64,000 bases of DNA from Rheinheimera sp. SA_1 (GTDB taxonomy: Bacteria > Pseudomonadota > Gammaproteobacteria > Enterobacterales > Alteromonadaceae): positions 990,327 to 1,054,326 of the forward strand of contig NZ_LXWK01000015.1 of the NCBI RefSeq assembly GCF_001669775.1, read 5' to 3'. Below the pieces are notes generated by a model. That model had not been told where the DNA came from, did not search any database, and worked only from the letters and a program-made list of their open reading frames with translations. Of the stretch, positions 42,407 to 50,664 are shown piece after piece. The position numbers and the translations under genes were made by a program. The first letter of the stretch is position 1. Each line of letters opens with the position of its first letter.

Positions 42407-44758
42407 ATGAAATGGCTCAAACCGATGTTCTATGTCGTCCTCACTTTAGTGGCGATTGTTGCAATCACCTTGTATAGCGCCTTGCACAGTAGCTTACCGC
42501 TGTACGAAGGAGCCACCAGTGCCGAAGTGACGGCTAAAGTGCAGCTTAGCCGCGATGCGCAGGGTTATCTGACAGTACGGGCACAAAACCGGCTGGATGC
42601 GGCTTATGGTCTCGGCTTTGCACATGCGCAAGACCGCTATTTCCAGATGGATTTATTGCGCCGGAATTCGGCAGGCGAGCTGTCCGAATTATTTGGTGAA
42701 CGCGCCCTACCGATGGATATCAGCCGCCGGATGCATCGTTTTCGCGATCGGGCTGAAGCCATCTTGACCACGCTGCCTGCGCCGCAAAAATTATTGCTGC
42801 AACACTACACACAAGGCGTCAACGAAGGGCTCACGCAATTGCCGATGCGGCCTTTTGAATACTGGCTGCTGCAACAAAAACCCGCAGCATGGCAGGATAC
42901 CGATTCTCTGTTGGTGGCTTACAGCATGTATCTGGATTTGCAAAGCGCCGCCGGTGCAGATGAACTGGCGCAAGGTGTGTTAAAACAAGCAATCCCGGAT
43001 GACTGGTACCAGTTTTTAAATCAGCACAGCAGTGACTGGCAAGCTGCTATTGATGGCAGCAAAGTAACAGCTATTCCTCTGCCTGAATCAGATTACCCGC
43101 GAGTGTTATCCAACCAGAAAGTTGCCTGTCAGGATTGTCGCCTGCGTGATAGCCGCGACATCGGCAGCAATAATTTTTCCGTTTCCGGCAAGCTCACCAG
43201 CCACGGTGCTGCGCTGCTGGCCGACGATATGCACTTAGGGATCCGGGTGCCGGGCACCTGGTTTAAAGCGCAGTTGATTTGGGGCGAAGGCGAAGCTCAA
43301 CACAGTGTGGCCGGCGTTAGTTTGCCAGGCTCACCGAGTATTGTTGCCGGCAGTAACGGCCATATTGCCTGGGGTTTTACCAACAGCACCGCCGACTGGC
43401 ACGATGTGATTAAGCTGCAGTCCGATGAAAACCCGCAGCGCTACATCACGCCAGCCGGGGCCAAAGAATACAGTTACAACAATGAAGTGATTAAAGTTAA
43501 AGGTCTGGCGGACGTGGTGATGCTGGTCAAAGAAACCGAATGGGGCCCGGTGATGCCAGCTCCCTTCGGCCAGTTTGCGCTGCGCTGGGTGGCGTATGAT
43601 CCACAAGCGCTCAATCTGGAGCTGCAACAGCTTGAACAAGTTAGAACGGTTGACGACGCGTTAAAAATTGCCAGTAAAGTCGGTATGCCAGCACAGAATC
43701 TGTTAGTCGCCGATAAGCAAGGGAACCATGCCTGGACCCTCATTGGCCCTATTCCCAAACGTACCTTACAGGATATGGACACGCCGCAGGACTGGAGTAC
43801 CGGCCATAATTTCTGGGACGGATATTTATCCGACACCGACTATCCAACTGTGAAAAACCCAGACACACAGCGGTTATGGACCGCCAATTCGCGGGTGGTT
43901 GGTGGTGATGCATTAAAATTGCTGGGTGATGGCGGTTATGATTTAGGCGCCCGTGGTATGCAAATCCGCGATGGCTTACTAGCGGTTGATCAACATTCCG
44001 AACAAAGCCTGCATCAAATTCAGCTTGATCACCGGGCGTTATTTTTAAAACGCTGGCAGCAATTGTTACTTGAAGTACTGACGGATGACTTTGTCGCGCG
44101 CCATCAGCTAGGTCAATACCGTAGTTATGTCGAGCTGGACAGTGCTGCGGCAAGTCCAGCTTCAGTTGGTTACAGTCTGGTGCGAGCCTTTCGGGATCAG
44201 AGCCTGCAGCAGGTGTTTGCACCCATTGCCAGTTTAATGGAGCAGCAAAAATTAAAACTGACCGACTTAAAATTGGTGCTGGAAACACCAGGCTGGGCGC
44301 TGATCCAGGCGAAACGTCCTGATACCGTACCTGCCCCCTTTATTTCCTGGCAACAACTTTTGGAACAAGCGGTGCTAAAAAGCCGCGATGCGCTGCTGGC
44401 AAAAACCGATGGCGATTTGGCCAACGCGCGCTGGGGCTTATTCAATCAGGCAAAAATTGAACATCCACTCAGTAGTGCCATTCCTTGGTTCGGGCAGTTT
44501 TTGAATATGTCTGCCAGCGAAATGGCCGGCGATCGGCATATGCCGCGGGTACAGCAGCCGATCCATGGCCAGTCACAGCGGATGGTGGTGGCGCCGGGGC
44601 AGGAAGCTAAAGGCATCCTGACAATACCAGCCGGACAATCTGGTCATCCGTTATCGCCGTTTTACCGGGCCGATCACGCCTTTTGGCTGAACGAAGCGGA
44701 ACTTGGCTTTTTACCGGGTGAGCAAAAATATCTGCTCGAATTACAACCCCGTGGTTGA
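42407..44758 (+). CDS. Penicillin acylase family (Ntn-hydrolase) protein
   Basis: A 783-residue precursor of the penicillin amidase/acyl-homoserine-lactone acylase family, expected to self-cleave into alpha and beta chains. An N-terminal hydrophobic segment (FYVVLTLVAIVAITLYSALH) anchors or exports it. The alpha-chain motif is GLGFAHAQDRYFQMDLLRR. The nucleophile is the Ser of GSNNFSVSG near residue 255, which becomes the beta-chain N-terminus, and beta-chain motifs include SIVAGSNGHIAWGFTNS. The substrate is not determined: in related bacteria such proteins degrade acyl-homoserine lactones or other amides. The gene is monocistronic, and the pheA leader promoter overlaps its stop. Confidence 0.88.
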   Translation: MKWLKPMFYVVLTLVAIVAITLYSALHSSLPLYEGATSAEVTAKVQLSRDAQGYLTVRAQNRLDAAYGLGFAHAQDRYFQMDLLRRNSAGELSELFGERALPMDISRRMHRFRDRAEAILTTLPAPQKLLLQHYTQGVNEGLTQLPMRPFEYWLLQQKPAAWQDTDSLLVAYSMYLDLQSAAGADELAQGVLKQAIPDDWYQFLNQHSSDWQAAIDGSKVTAIPLPESDYPRVLSNQKVACQDCRLRDSRDIGSNNFSVSGKLTSHGAALLADDMHLGIRVPGTWFKAQLIWGEGEAQHSVAGVSLPGSPSIVAGSNGHIAWGFTNSTADWHDVIKLQSDENPQRYITPAGAKEYSYNNEVIKVKGLADVVMLVKETEWGPVMPAPFGQFALRWVAYDPQALNLELQQLEQVRTVDDALKIASKVGMPAQNLLVADKQGNHAWTLIGPIPKRTLQDMDTPQDWSTGHNFWDGYLSDTDYPTVKNPDTQRLWTANSRVVGGDALKLLGDGGYDLGARGMQIRDGLLAVDQHSEQSLHQIQLDHRALFLKRWQQLLLEVLTDDFVARHQLGQYRSYVELDSAAASPASVGYSLVRAFRDQSLQQVFAPIASLMEQQKLKLTDLKLVLETPGWALIQAKRPDTVPAPFISWQQLLEQAVLKSRDALLAKTDGDLANARWGLFNQAKIEHPLSSAIPWFGQFLNMSASEMAGDRHMPRVQQPIHGQSQRMVVAPGQEAKGILTIPAGQSGHPLSPFYRADHAFWLNEAELGFLPGEQKYLLELQPRG

Positions 44759-44784
44759 CTTTAGCCATCCAGACTGATTATTGT
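44755..44784 (+). promoter_or_regulatory. Probable phe operon promoter
   Basis: A -35 TTGACT at 44755 overlaps the stop of the penicillin acylase gene. A -10-like TATTGT at 44779 stands 18 bp further on, just before the leader peptide. It is a moderate match only. Confidence 0.5.
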
Positions 44785-44790
44785 AGGGAC

Positions 44791-44853
44791 ATGAAACAGA
44801 TTAAGCTTGCAGCCCGCTTCTTTTTTAGCTTTACCACCCAACACGGGAGGTAA
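44791..44853 (+). CDS. pheL: phe operon leader peptide
   Basis: A 20-residue reading frame, MKQIKLAARFFFSFTTQHGR, whose centre contains four Phe codons within five positions. In enteric bacteria the phe leader senses charged tRNA-Phe: ribosome stalling at Phe codons prevents the terminator and lets pheA be transcribed. Here the stop (TAA) overlaps GGGAGG at 44845-44850, which can pair with CCTCCC at 44885-44890 in place of the terminator stem, giving the expected alternative structure. The gene is below usual ORF-length cut-offs. GTAGGGA lies 2 nt before the ATG. Confidence 0.85.
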   Translation: MKQIKLAARFFFSFTTQHGR

Positions 44854-44884
44854 CTGGCTGCACGCGTTAAACACCAGTCAAAAA

Positions 44885-44906
44885 CCTCCCAAACGGGAGG
44901 TTTTTT
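44885..44906 (+). terminator. phe attenuator terminator
   Basis: CCTCCC-AAAC-GGGAGG followed by TTTTTT, 21 bp before the pheA start. CCTCCC can instead pair with the upstream GGGAGG at 44845-44850. A middle hairpin CTGG...CCAG is also possible at 44855-44878. Confidence 0.85.
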
Positions 44907-44926
44907 CATTTAAGGATTAAAGAAAA

Positions 44927-46096
44927 ATGCCAACGAAGATGCCAATTGAACTGGACCAAATCAGGCTAGATATCAGCGACACCGACCAGCAATTACTGGG
45001 GTTATTATCCAAACGCCGGGCGCTGGCGCTGGCGGTTGCCGAAGCTAAACTGGCGCAAAACAAGCCTATTCGCGACCAAAAGCGTGAACAGGAACTGTTG
45101 GTGTCATTAATTGAAAAAGGCAAACCGCTGGGTCTTGATGCTGGTTATGTCACTAAGTTGTACCATGTGATCATTGAAGACTCGGTGCTGCAACAGCAGG
45201 CCAAAGTGCAAGGCCAGCTAAACGGCGAAAATGGCCCGGTCTGCCGCGTCGCATTCTTAGGGCGGCAAGGTTCTTACAGCTACTGGGCAACTCAGAAATA
45301 CTTCACCCGCCGCGCTGAAAAGCTGATTGAAATTGGCTGTGACAGCTTTAACGAAATCGTGCAGGCGGTCGAAACCGGCCATGCCGATTACGCGGTACTA
45401 CCGATTGAAAACACCTCCAGTGGCAGTATCAACGAAGTATTTGATTTGCTGCAGCATACACGCTTATCGATCGTTGGCGAATTAACACATCCAATCAAAC
45501 ATTGCCTGATGGGTTTGCCTGGCACGAACCTCGCCAATATCCGGCAAATTTGCGCCCATCCGCAAGTCATCGCGCAGTGCAGCAACTATCTGCAAAGTCT
45601 GACGCAGGTGAAGATTGAATATTGTGAAGCAACCAGCGATGCCTTTGAGCGGGTTCGTCAGGCCAAAGATTTATCGGTAGTTGCAATTGGTGGTGAAGAA
45701 GGTGGACAACTTTACGGGCTGGAAGTGTTGGGTCGCGATTTAGCCAACCAGAAAGACAACGTCAGCCGCTTTATTGTGGTCGCGCGTAAAGCTATTACAG
45801 TGGCCAAAGCCATTCCGGCCAAAACTACTTTTATCATGTACACCGGTCAGCAGCCTGGAGCTTTAGTTGATGCGTTGTTGGTACTGAAACAACATGGTAT
45901 CAGCATGGGCAAGCTGGAATCGCGGCCTATTCCGGGCAACCCGTGGGAAGAAATGTTTTATGTCGACGTGCTGGCCAATCTGGAAGATTACGCCATGACC
46001 CGCGCTTTGGATGAGCTGAACCGGATCACCCGCTTTGTCAAAGTGTTGGGCTGTTATCCAAGCGAAGATGTCAGCCCAACCCAAGTGCAAAGTTGA
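44927..46096 (+). CDS. pheA: Bifunctional chorismate mutase/prephenate dehydratase (P-protein)
   Basis: A 389-residue enzyme making phenylpyruvate from chorismate for phenylalanine synthesis. The chorismate mutase (about 5-95) has IRLDISDTDQQLLGLLSKR and LVSLIEKGKPLGL. The prephenate dehydratase (about 108-290) has VAFLGRQGSYSYWATQKYF, YAVLPIENTSSGSINEV, CHP-like AHPQVIAQCSNYL and NVSRFIVVAR. The ACT regulatory domain (about 300-385) has the Phe-binding ESRPIPGNPWEEMFYVD. The ATG at 44927 is used, with 44939 the alternative. Control is by attenuation through pheL; feedback inhibition through ACT is expected from the family. Confidence 0.96.
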   Translation: MPTKMPIELDQIRLDISDTDQQLLGLLSKRRALALAVAEAKLAQNKPIRDQKREQELLVSLIEKGKPLGLDAGYVTKLYHVIIEDSVLQQQAKVQGQLNGENGPVCRVAFLGRQGSYSYWATQKYFTRRAEKLIEIGCDSFNEIVQAVETGHADYAVLPIENTSSGSINEVFDLLQHTRLSIVGELTHPIKHCLMGLPGTNLANIRQICAHPQVIAQCSNYLQSLTQVKIEYCEATSDAFERVRQAKDLSVVAIGGEEGGQLYGLEVLGRDLANQKDNVSRFIVVARKAITVAKAIPAKTTFIMYTGQQPGALVDALLVLKQHGISMGKLESRPIPGNPWEEMFYVDVLANLEDYAMTRALDELNRITRFVKVLGCYPSEDVSPTQVQS

Positions 46097-46211
46097 TGTC
46101 TGCCAACGGATGAGATCTTCGGGCGCAAATCGCAGAGTTTACTGACAACGCTGCGATTTGCTGCTGGGTGAATGCGGGTTGAGACACAAATCCAACCAGC
46201 ACCGGCCAAAA

Positions 46212-47618
46212 CTAAAGGGTAATCGTCTGCCCCATCGCCGCAATTTCTACCTGCATTTCGCTTTCGCGCATTTTTTCCTGCAGCGCCAATTGCGCCTGCG
46301 GTTCGCCATGCACCAAATAAAATTGTGGCTTGCCGCCAATATGTTTTGCCCAATCAAGCAGCTGCGACTGGCCGGCATGGGCGGAAAAACCGCCGATGGT
46401 ATGAATAGCCGCTTTCACCACAATCGGTTGCCCCATAATTTTCACCCGGGTTTCACCATCGACCAGCCGCCGCCCCAAAGTACCTTTGGCTTGGAAACCA
46501 ACAAAAATCAGATGGTTGGCATTTTTCCACAAGTTATGTTTTAAATGGTGGGTGATCCGACCGCCATTACACATGCCGGAACCCGCGATAATAATGGCGC
46601 CAGAACTGATGCGATTGAGCGCCATCGACTGCTCAACCTTTTCGGTTACATGTAAAATTGGCAAAAAGCTTTGTAAGTCTGTTGCTCCATACCGGGCAAA
46701 TACTTTGGTGTCTTTCTGGTCAAACTCGTCAATTAACTTGTTGTAAATTTTGGTGATTTCAATTGCCATCGGACTATCTAACACCACCATTTTTTGTTTC
46801 AGCCGTCCCTGATGATATAAAAGACCAAGGTAATACAAAATTTCCTGCGACCGCCCCAGCGCAAAGGCCGGAATAAATACATTGCCACCGGCTTTGTCGG
46901 CGGCATCCAGCGCTGCGGCAAATTCTTCCAGGGTGTTGGTCAGGGGTTGATGGTCACGGTCGCCATAGGTGCTTTCCATCAACACCACATCGGCTTGTGC
47001 AACGTTATTTGGATCGTGCATCAACACCGTTGCCGGATTACCCAGATCGCCTGAGAACACCAGGTGCCGCATGCCCTGATTGCCTTTAATCCAAAGTTCG
47101 ACAATCGCCGAGCCTAAAATATGACCGGCATCCAAAAATTGCAGCTCTAACCCGTGTAACACATCAAAATGCTGCAGATAAGGCAGTGGGTGTAAACTTC
47201 GGATCACCAGCTCAACGTCTTTAAGCGTCATCACAGGATCCTGCTCAGCTTTGCCCTGCCGCGCCCGTTGCCGGTTTTGCCACTCCAGATCTTTTAAATA
47301 CAAATAACAGGCATCTTTGAGTAGCACTGGCAATAAACCGGCAGTGCCTTCGGTACAATAAATTTTGCCACGAAAGCCATGGGCCAGCAGCAACGTCAAT
47401 AAGCCACTGTGATCGATATGGGCATGCGATAGCACCACCGCGTCAATGTCTTTGGGGCGGAATGCAAAACGGAATTTACTGAGATCAGTGACCTGATCGC
47501 CGCCCTGCACCATCCCACAGTCCAACAGTACTTTCTGGTTGTTCCAATTGAGCAGATAACAAGAACCTGTTACCTGACCGGCCGCACCGTAAAAAGTCAA
47601 AGTTGCATTCAAGGGCAT
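46212..47618 (-). CDS. Beta-CASP metallo-beta-lactamase fold protein (RMMBL), probable nuclease
   Basis: A 468-residue protein of the CPSF/YsxC-type metallo-beta-lactamase RNA-processing family. The metal-binding HxHxDH is VLSHAHIDHSGLL near residue 63, and later metal ligands are in DAGHILGSA and VFSGDLGN. The beta-CASP motifs are IIAGSGMCNGGRITHHL and HTIGGFSAHAGQSQLLDW. Such bacterial proteins are usually annotated as MBL-fold hydrolases with an RNA-specificity domain and probably cleave RNA, but this one's substrate is unknown. GAGGTGAC precedes the ATG. Convergent with pheA. Confidence 0.88.
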   Translation of the reverse strand: MPLNATLTFYGAAGQVTGSCYLLNWNNQKVLLDCGMVQGGDQVTDLSKFRFAFRPKDIDAVVLSHAHIDHSGLLTLLLAHGFRGKIYCTEGTAGLLPVLLKDACYLYLKDLEWQNRQRARQGKAEQDPVMTLKDVELVIRSLHPLPYLQHFDVLHGLELQFLDAGHILGSAIVELWIKGNQGMRHLVFSGDLGNPATVLMHDPNNVAQADVVLMESTYGDRDHQPLTNTLEEFAAALDAADKAGGNVFIPAFALGRSQEILYYLGLLYHQGRLKQKMVVLDSPMAIEITKIYNKLIDEFDQKDTKVFARYGATDLQSFLPILHVTEKVEQSMALNRISSGAIIIAGSGMCNGGRITHHLKHNLWKNANHLIFVGFQAKGTLGRRLVDGETRVKIMGQPIVVKAAIHTIGGFSAHAGQSQLLDWAKHIGGKPQFYLVHGEPQAQLALQEKMRESEMQVEIAAMGQTITL

Positions 47619-47838
47619 GTGTCACCTCAGTTGTAGGGTTCCAGTCGCGCCGTCGTCGTCAGCTTTAATGGTTCAGCAAAGCCCGGCGCTTTTTGCAAAT
47701 GGATATTCCAAGTGTCAACTAGCTTAGCAGCATGGGGAACTGCTACATTTACGCTAAATCAAACAATAGCTTAGTTTTCAGCAAACTAGTCTGTTGCCCG
47801 GAGTAGCCCAAAGCTGCGTCCGACTATGGGAAAACATC

Positions 47839-48723
47839 ATGTCCGACTCAAATGATCTGTACGAACGCCATCTGGCTTCAGCCCGCGAAGCCACAGCGCA
47901 AGCCACTGAGCTGCAGGCACATCCGTCTTATAAATTGGCGTTTACCGACGACGATTTTCTGATGCAGGACGAACTGCGCCATGTCCGGTTGCAGCTGGAA
48001 TACCTCAAAGCGCAAACCATTCTGGAACAACACAAAATCAAAGCGACCATCGTGGTGTTTGGCAGCGCCAGATTTGTCTCACCAGAATATGCAGCGATGT
48101 TATTGGCGCAGGCACAACACCTGTTGGCAAAAGATCCGGACGACCCAGACTCAAAGCACGCTTTACTCACGGCAAAACGGCAGGTAAAAAACAGCAGGTA
48201 TTATCAGCAGGCACAGCATTTTGCCCATTTAGTCACTGAGCATAGCCTGCAGAATCCCAAGTCGGCGGTGACTATAATCAGCGGCGGTGGGCCAGGGGTG
48301 ATGGAAGCAGCCAATCGCGGCGCCTTTGATGCCGGTGGCAAGAGTATCGGCCTGAATATTGTGCTGCCGCATGAGCAACAACCAAATCCATATATCACGC
48401 CGGAATTTTGTTTTCGCTTTCATTATTTTGCCATTCGCAAAATGCACTTTTTACAACGCGCGCGAGCATTAGTTGCATTCCCTGGTGGCTTTGGCACGCT
48501 GGATGAACTATTTGAAACCCTTACCCTGCTGCAAACTGGCAAAGCGCGCAAAGTACCGGTGATTTTATTTGATGAGCAATTCTGGCGGCGGCTGATCAAT
48601 TTTGAGCTGCTGGTCGAAGAAGGCTTGATCCACCCGGATGATTTATATCTGATCCAGTTTGTCGACAGCGCCGAAGCGGCCTGGCAGGCAATTTGCGATA
48701 GCTATCAATTACTCGACGAATAA
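47839..48723 (+). CDS. LOG family (TIGR00730-type) nucleotide phosphoribohydrolase-like protein
   Basis: A 294-residue protein, longer than the ~190-residue LOG standard because of ~70 extra residues at the N-terminus, a type seen in proteobacteria. The family motifs are SGGGPGVMEAANRGA and FPGGFGTLDELFETL, which hold the active-site Arg/Glu region. LOG proteins hydrolyse cytokinin riboside monophosphates or AMP-like nucleotides; bacterial physiological substrates are mostly unclear. ATG 47839 is preferred to the longer frame because MSDSNDLYERHLASA is a typical start, although no strong ribosome site was seen. Confidence 0.85.
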   Translation: MSDSNDLYERHLASAREATAQATELQAHPSYKLAFTDDDFLMQDELRHVRLQLEYLKAQTILEQHKIKATIVVFGSARFVSPEYAAMLLAQAQHLLAKDPDDPDSKHALLTAKRQVKNSRYYQQAQHFAHLVTEHSLQNPKSAVTIISGGGPGVMEAANRGAFDAGGKSIGLNIVLPHEQQPNPYITPEFCFRFHYFAIRKMHFLQRARALVAFPGGFGTLDELFETLTLLQTGKARKVPVILFDEQFWRRLINFELLVEEGLIHPDDLYLIQFVDSAEAAWQAICDSYQLLDE

Positions 48724-48801
48724 ATTCATCTTCAAGTAGTCAACTTGTTGTCATCTGTGGCCGATACACTGCCCGCGCAGTATCAGCCATCGGTGACCAA
48801 C

Positions 48802-49029
48802 ATGGACAAGAATGCAGTAAAAACAGTGTTATGTGAACGTTTAGCTTTGGCCAATATTCCTTACCAACGCCAAGGCAATCAAGTTCTAACAGCAAGTGCC
48901 AGCCTGATGTTTCAGCCACAAGCTTTGATCCTTAGAAAACCCGGCAAAGCTGAAAGAGCCTTGCCTTATCACAAAGTACGGATCAGCCAGTTGTTGCTGA
49001 ATTTGCAAGAAGCTGGCCTTTCAGCATGA
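48802..49029 (+). CDS. Small hypothetical protein
   Basis: A 75-residue basic protein (DKNAVKTVLCERLALANIPYQR, then LILRKPGKAERALPYHKVRI). I do not recognise a family. It has no signal peptide or membrane segment. The start is placed at ATG 48802, and a longer in-frame start at 48745 is possible. It follows the LOG gene on the same strand by about 80 bp and overlaps the convergent cytochrome b561 gene by 9 bp at the stops. Coding is likely but not certain. Confidence 0.5.
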   Translation: MDKNAVKTVLCERLALANIPYQRQGNQVLTASASLMFQPQALILRKPGKAERALPYHKVRISQLLLNLQEAGLSA

Positions 49030-49578
49030 ACCGCTGTTGTTGACCTGAAGCAACATCCTCTGCCTCGCCACCCACTGGTGTTTTAGCGCAGCAGCCAGAT
49101 GCAGCATCACCGCAACCATCAGCATATAACCAGCAACTTCATGCACTTGCTCACTGAGCCCCGACCAAAAATCACTGTAAGGTAAAACCTGACCAGGCGT
49201 CTTTGGATCAAGATTTTCTGCGACCAGTTGCCAGCCAAAAATACCAAAACCGTGACCACTGGCACCAGAATAAAGCATGCCGGAAACGGGCATCAGCACC
49301 GTCCCCAGCAGCAAAAACCAATGGACTACTGTGGCCAGCACGCGCTCAGCCCGGGTATGCTCCACCGCCGATCCCGGCCATCCACACCACAACCGCCAGC
49401 ACACTCTGAGCAAGATCACCACCAGCAACAAAATCCCCACTGATTTATGCACAGGGTATAAGGCCCAGGCTTCGAAATTGGCCATGTAAATCCCTGCCAG
49501 ACTTAATGTGATAAAGCCGATAGCCACCACCCAGTGCAAACTGCGGCCGATATTACTGAACTTATCTTTGTGATTCAT
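49021..49578 (-). CDS. Cytochrome b561 family protein (YodB type)
   Basis: A 185-residue inner-membrane cytochrome b with four helices and conserved His: IGRSLHWVVAIGFITLSLAG, YPVHKSVGILLLVVILLRV, RVLATVVHWFLLLGTVLMPV, and EVAGYMLMVAVMLHLAAALKHQW. The His in SLHW, VHKS, VHW and LHLAAALKHQW are the expected ligands of two haems. CybB/YodB-type proteins oxidise quinol or handle superoxide-linked electron transfer. Its 3' end overlaps the small hypothetical gene on the other strand. Confidence 0.88.
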   Translation of the reverse strand: MNHKDKFSNIGRSLHWVVAIGFITLSLAGIYMANFEAWALYPVHKSVGILLLVVILLRVCWRLWCGWPGSAVEHTRAERVLATVVHWFLLLGTVLMPVSGMLYSGASGHGFGIFGWQLVAENLDPKTPGQVLPYSDFWSGLSEQVHEVAGYMLMVAVMLHLAAALKHQWVARQRMLLQVNNSGSC

Positions 49579-49720
49579 CGATGTCCCCTTTCAATTAACT
49601 GATGCTCTAGTTGCTGGATTTAACCTAGAGATCCAGAAGAATGCAGCTGTTATGGGGTGAATGTCTGTCAGGTGGGAGCAATGTCTGTTTATCGAAGCTT
49701 AGGCAGAGAAAAGTAACTCG

Positions 49721-50566
49721 TCAGGCTGCAACAAATTTATGCAAACGCAGCAATTGTTTGTAGCCCTTGCTGATGGGTAGCACCTGCCCACCATGTAAGC
49801 TGACCGACCCATTACCGGCAGGTAAGGTTTCAATCCTTTTAATCACACTGATATTGACGATATGGCAACGGTGGATCCTGACAAAATCCGCGGTGGGCAG
49901 TCGCTGTTCAACTTGCTTCATTGTCGCCCGCAACAGATACGTTTCGTTGTCACAAAACAGCTCGACATAATTGCCAGCGGTACTGATGAAATCAACGGCA
50001 CGCCAGCGAATAAGGCACTCGTTTTGCCCTTTGCTGACTAATACGGTTTCTTCCGCAGACGGCACAGGTGATGTCTCTGGTAATTGAATTGGAGTTGCCG
50101 CTTGTATCGCTGACTTCGTTCGGCCAGAACTCAATTGCTGCTGTAGCGCCCAAAACAGCAACACCACCGTTAGCACCAAAGCTTGCTCTGGTAGCTCATT
50201 GACAAGGGCTGACACCCAGCGACTTTCAGCACCACTCTGTAATTCAAATATCACTCTAATGCTTAATGCCAAAAGCAGAGCCGCGGCGCTGCAACTGACA
50301 GACCAGACACTTCGCTGCAATCGCCGCTGCTTCGACTTAGCTAATACGATCAACAACAACGGCGTCAACACCAGCCAACCGGCATAATGTTTGAGGCTCC
50401 ACAGCAAAGAATTCAGATAACTTTCCGGACTTAACAACACCAGCTGATTAAATAAAATACAATAAAATGCCGCAGCGCAGATAAACACTGACCAGCCTGC
50501 CAACGACAAGGCGATATTTTTTTCGTATAGGAAAACAGCTGATTTCGTCATTGAAATCATCATCAT
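49721..50566 (-). CDS. Membrane-bound LytTR-type transcriptional regulator
   Basis: A 281-residue protein with about four N-terminal transmembrane helices (LAGWSVFICAAAFYCILF, YAGWLVLTPLLLIVLA, and two more). A ~40-residue linker leads to a C-terminal LytTR DNA-binding domain (about 180-281): CLIRWRAVDFISTAGNYVEL, YLLRATMKQVEQRLPTADFVRIHRCHIVNISVIKRIE, and GQVLPISKGYKQLL. It has no receiver domain, so it probably senses a membrane signal. It is on the same strand as and downstream of the erythromycin-esterase-like gene, 98 bp apart, and may control it. Confidence 0.88.
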   Translation of the reverse strand: MMMISMTKSAVFLYEKNIALSLAGWSVFICAAAFYCILFNQLVLLSPESYLNSLLWSLKHYAGWLVLTPLLLIVLAKSKQRRLQRSVWSVSCSAAALLLALSIRVIFELQSGAESRWVSALVNELPEQALVLTVVLLFWALQQQLSSGRTKSAIQAATPIQLPETSPVPSAEETVLVSKGQNECLIRWRAVDFISTAGNYVELFCDNETYLLRATMKQVEQRLPTADFVRIHRCHIVNISVIKRIETLPAGNGSVSLHGGQVLPISKGYKQLLRLHKFVAA

Positions 50567-50664
50567 AGATACCCAATTTTCAAAAGCATTGCCACCTCGC
50601 TTAGTCCGAAAGACTTTAGCCGATTTGGCGTAACCTGAGCAACCGGCTTTACGCGTTCAACCGA

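Noticed and set aside
46124..46161. GCAAATCGCAG...CTGCGATTTGC hairpin after pheA as a terminator
   Set aside because: The stem is perfect but the loop is long and no T-run follows, so its role is unclear.
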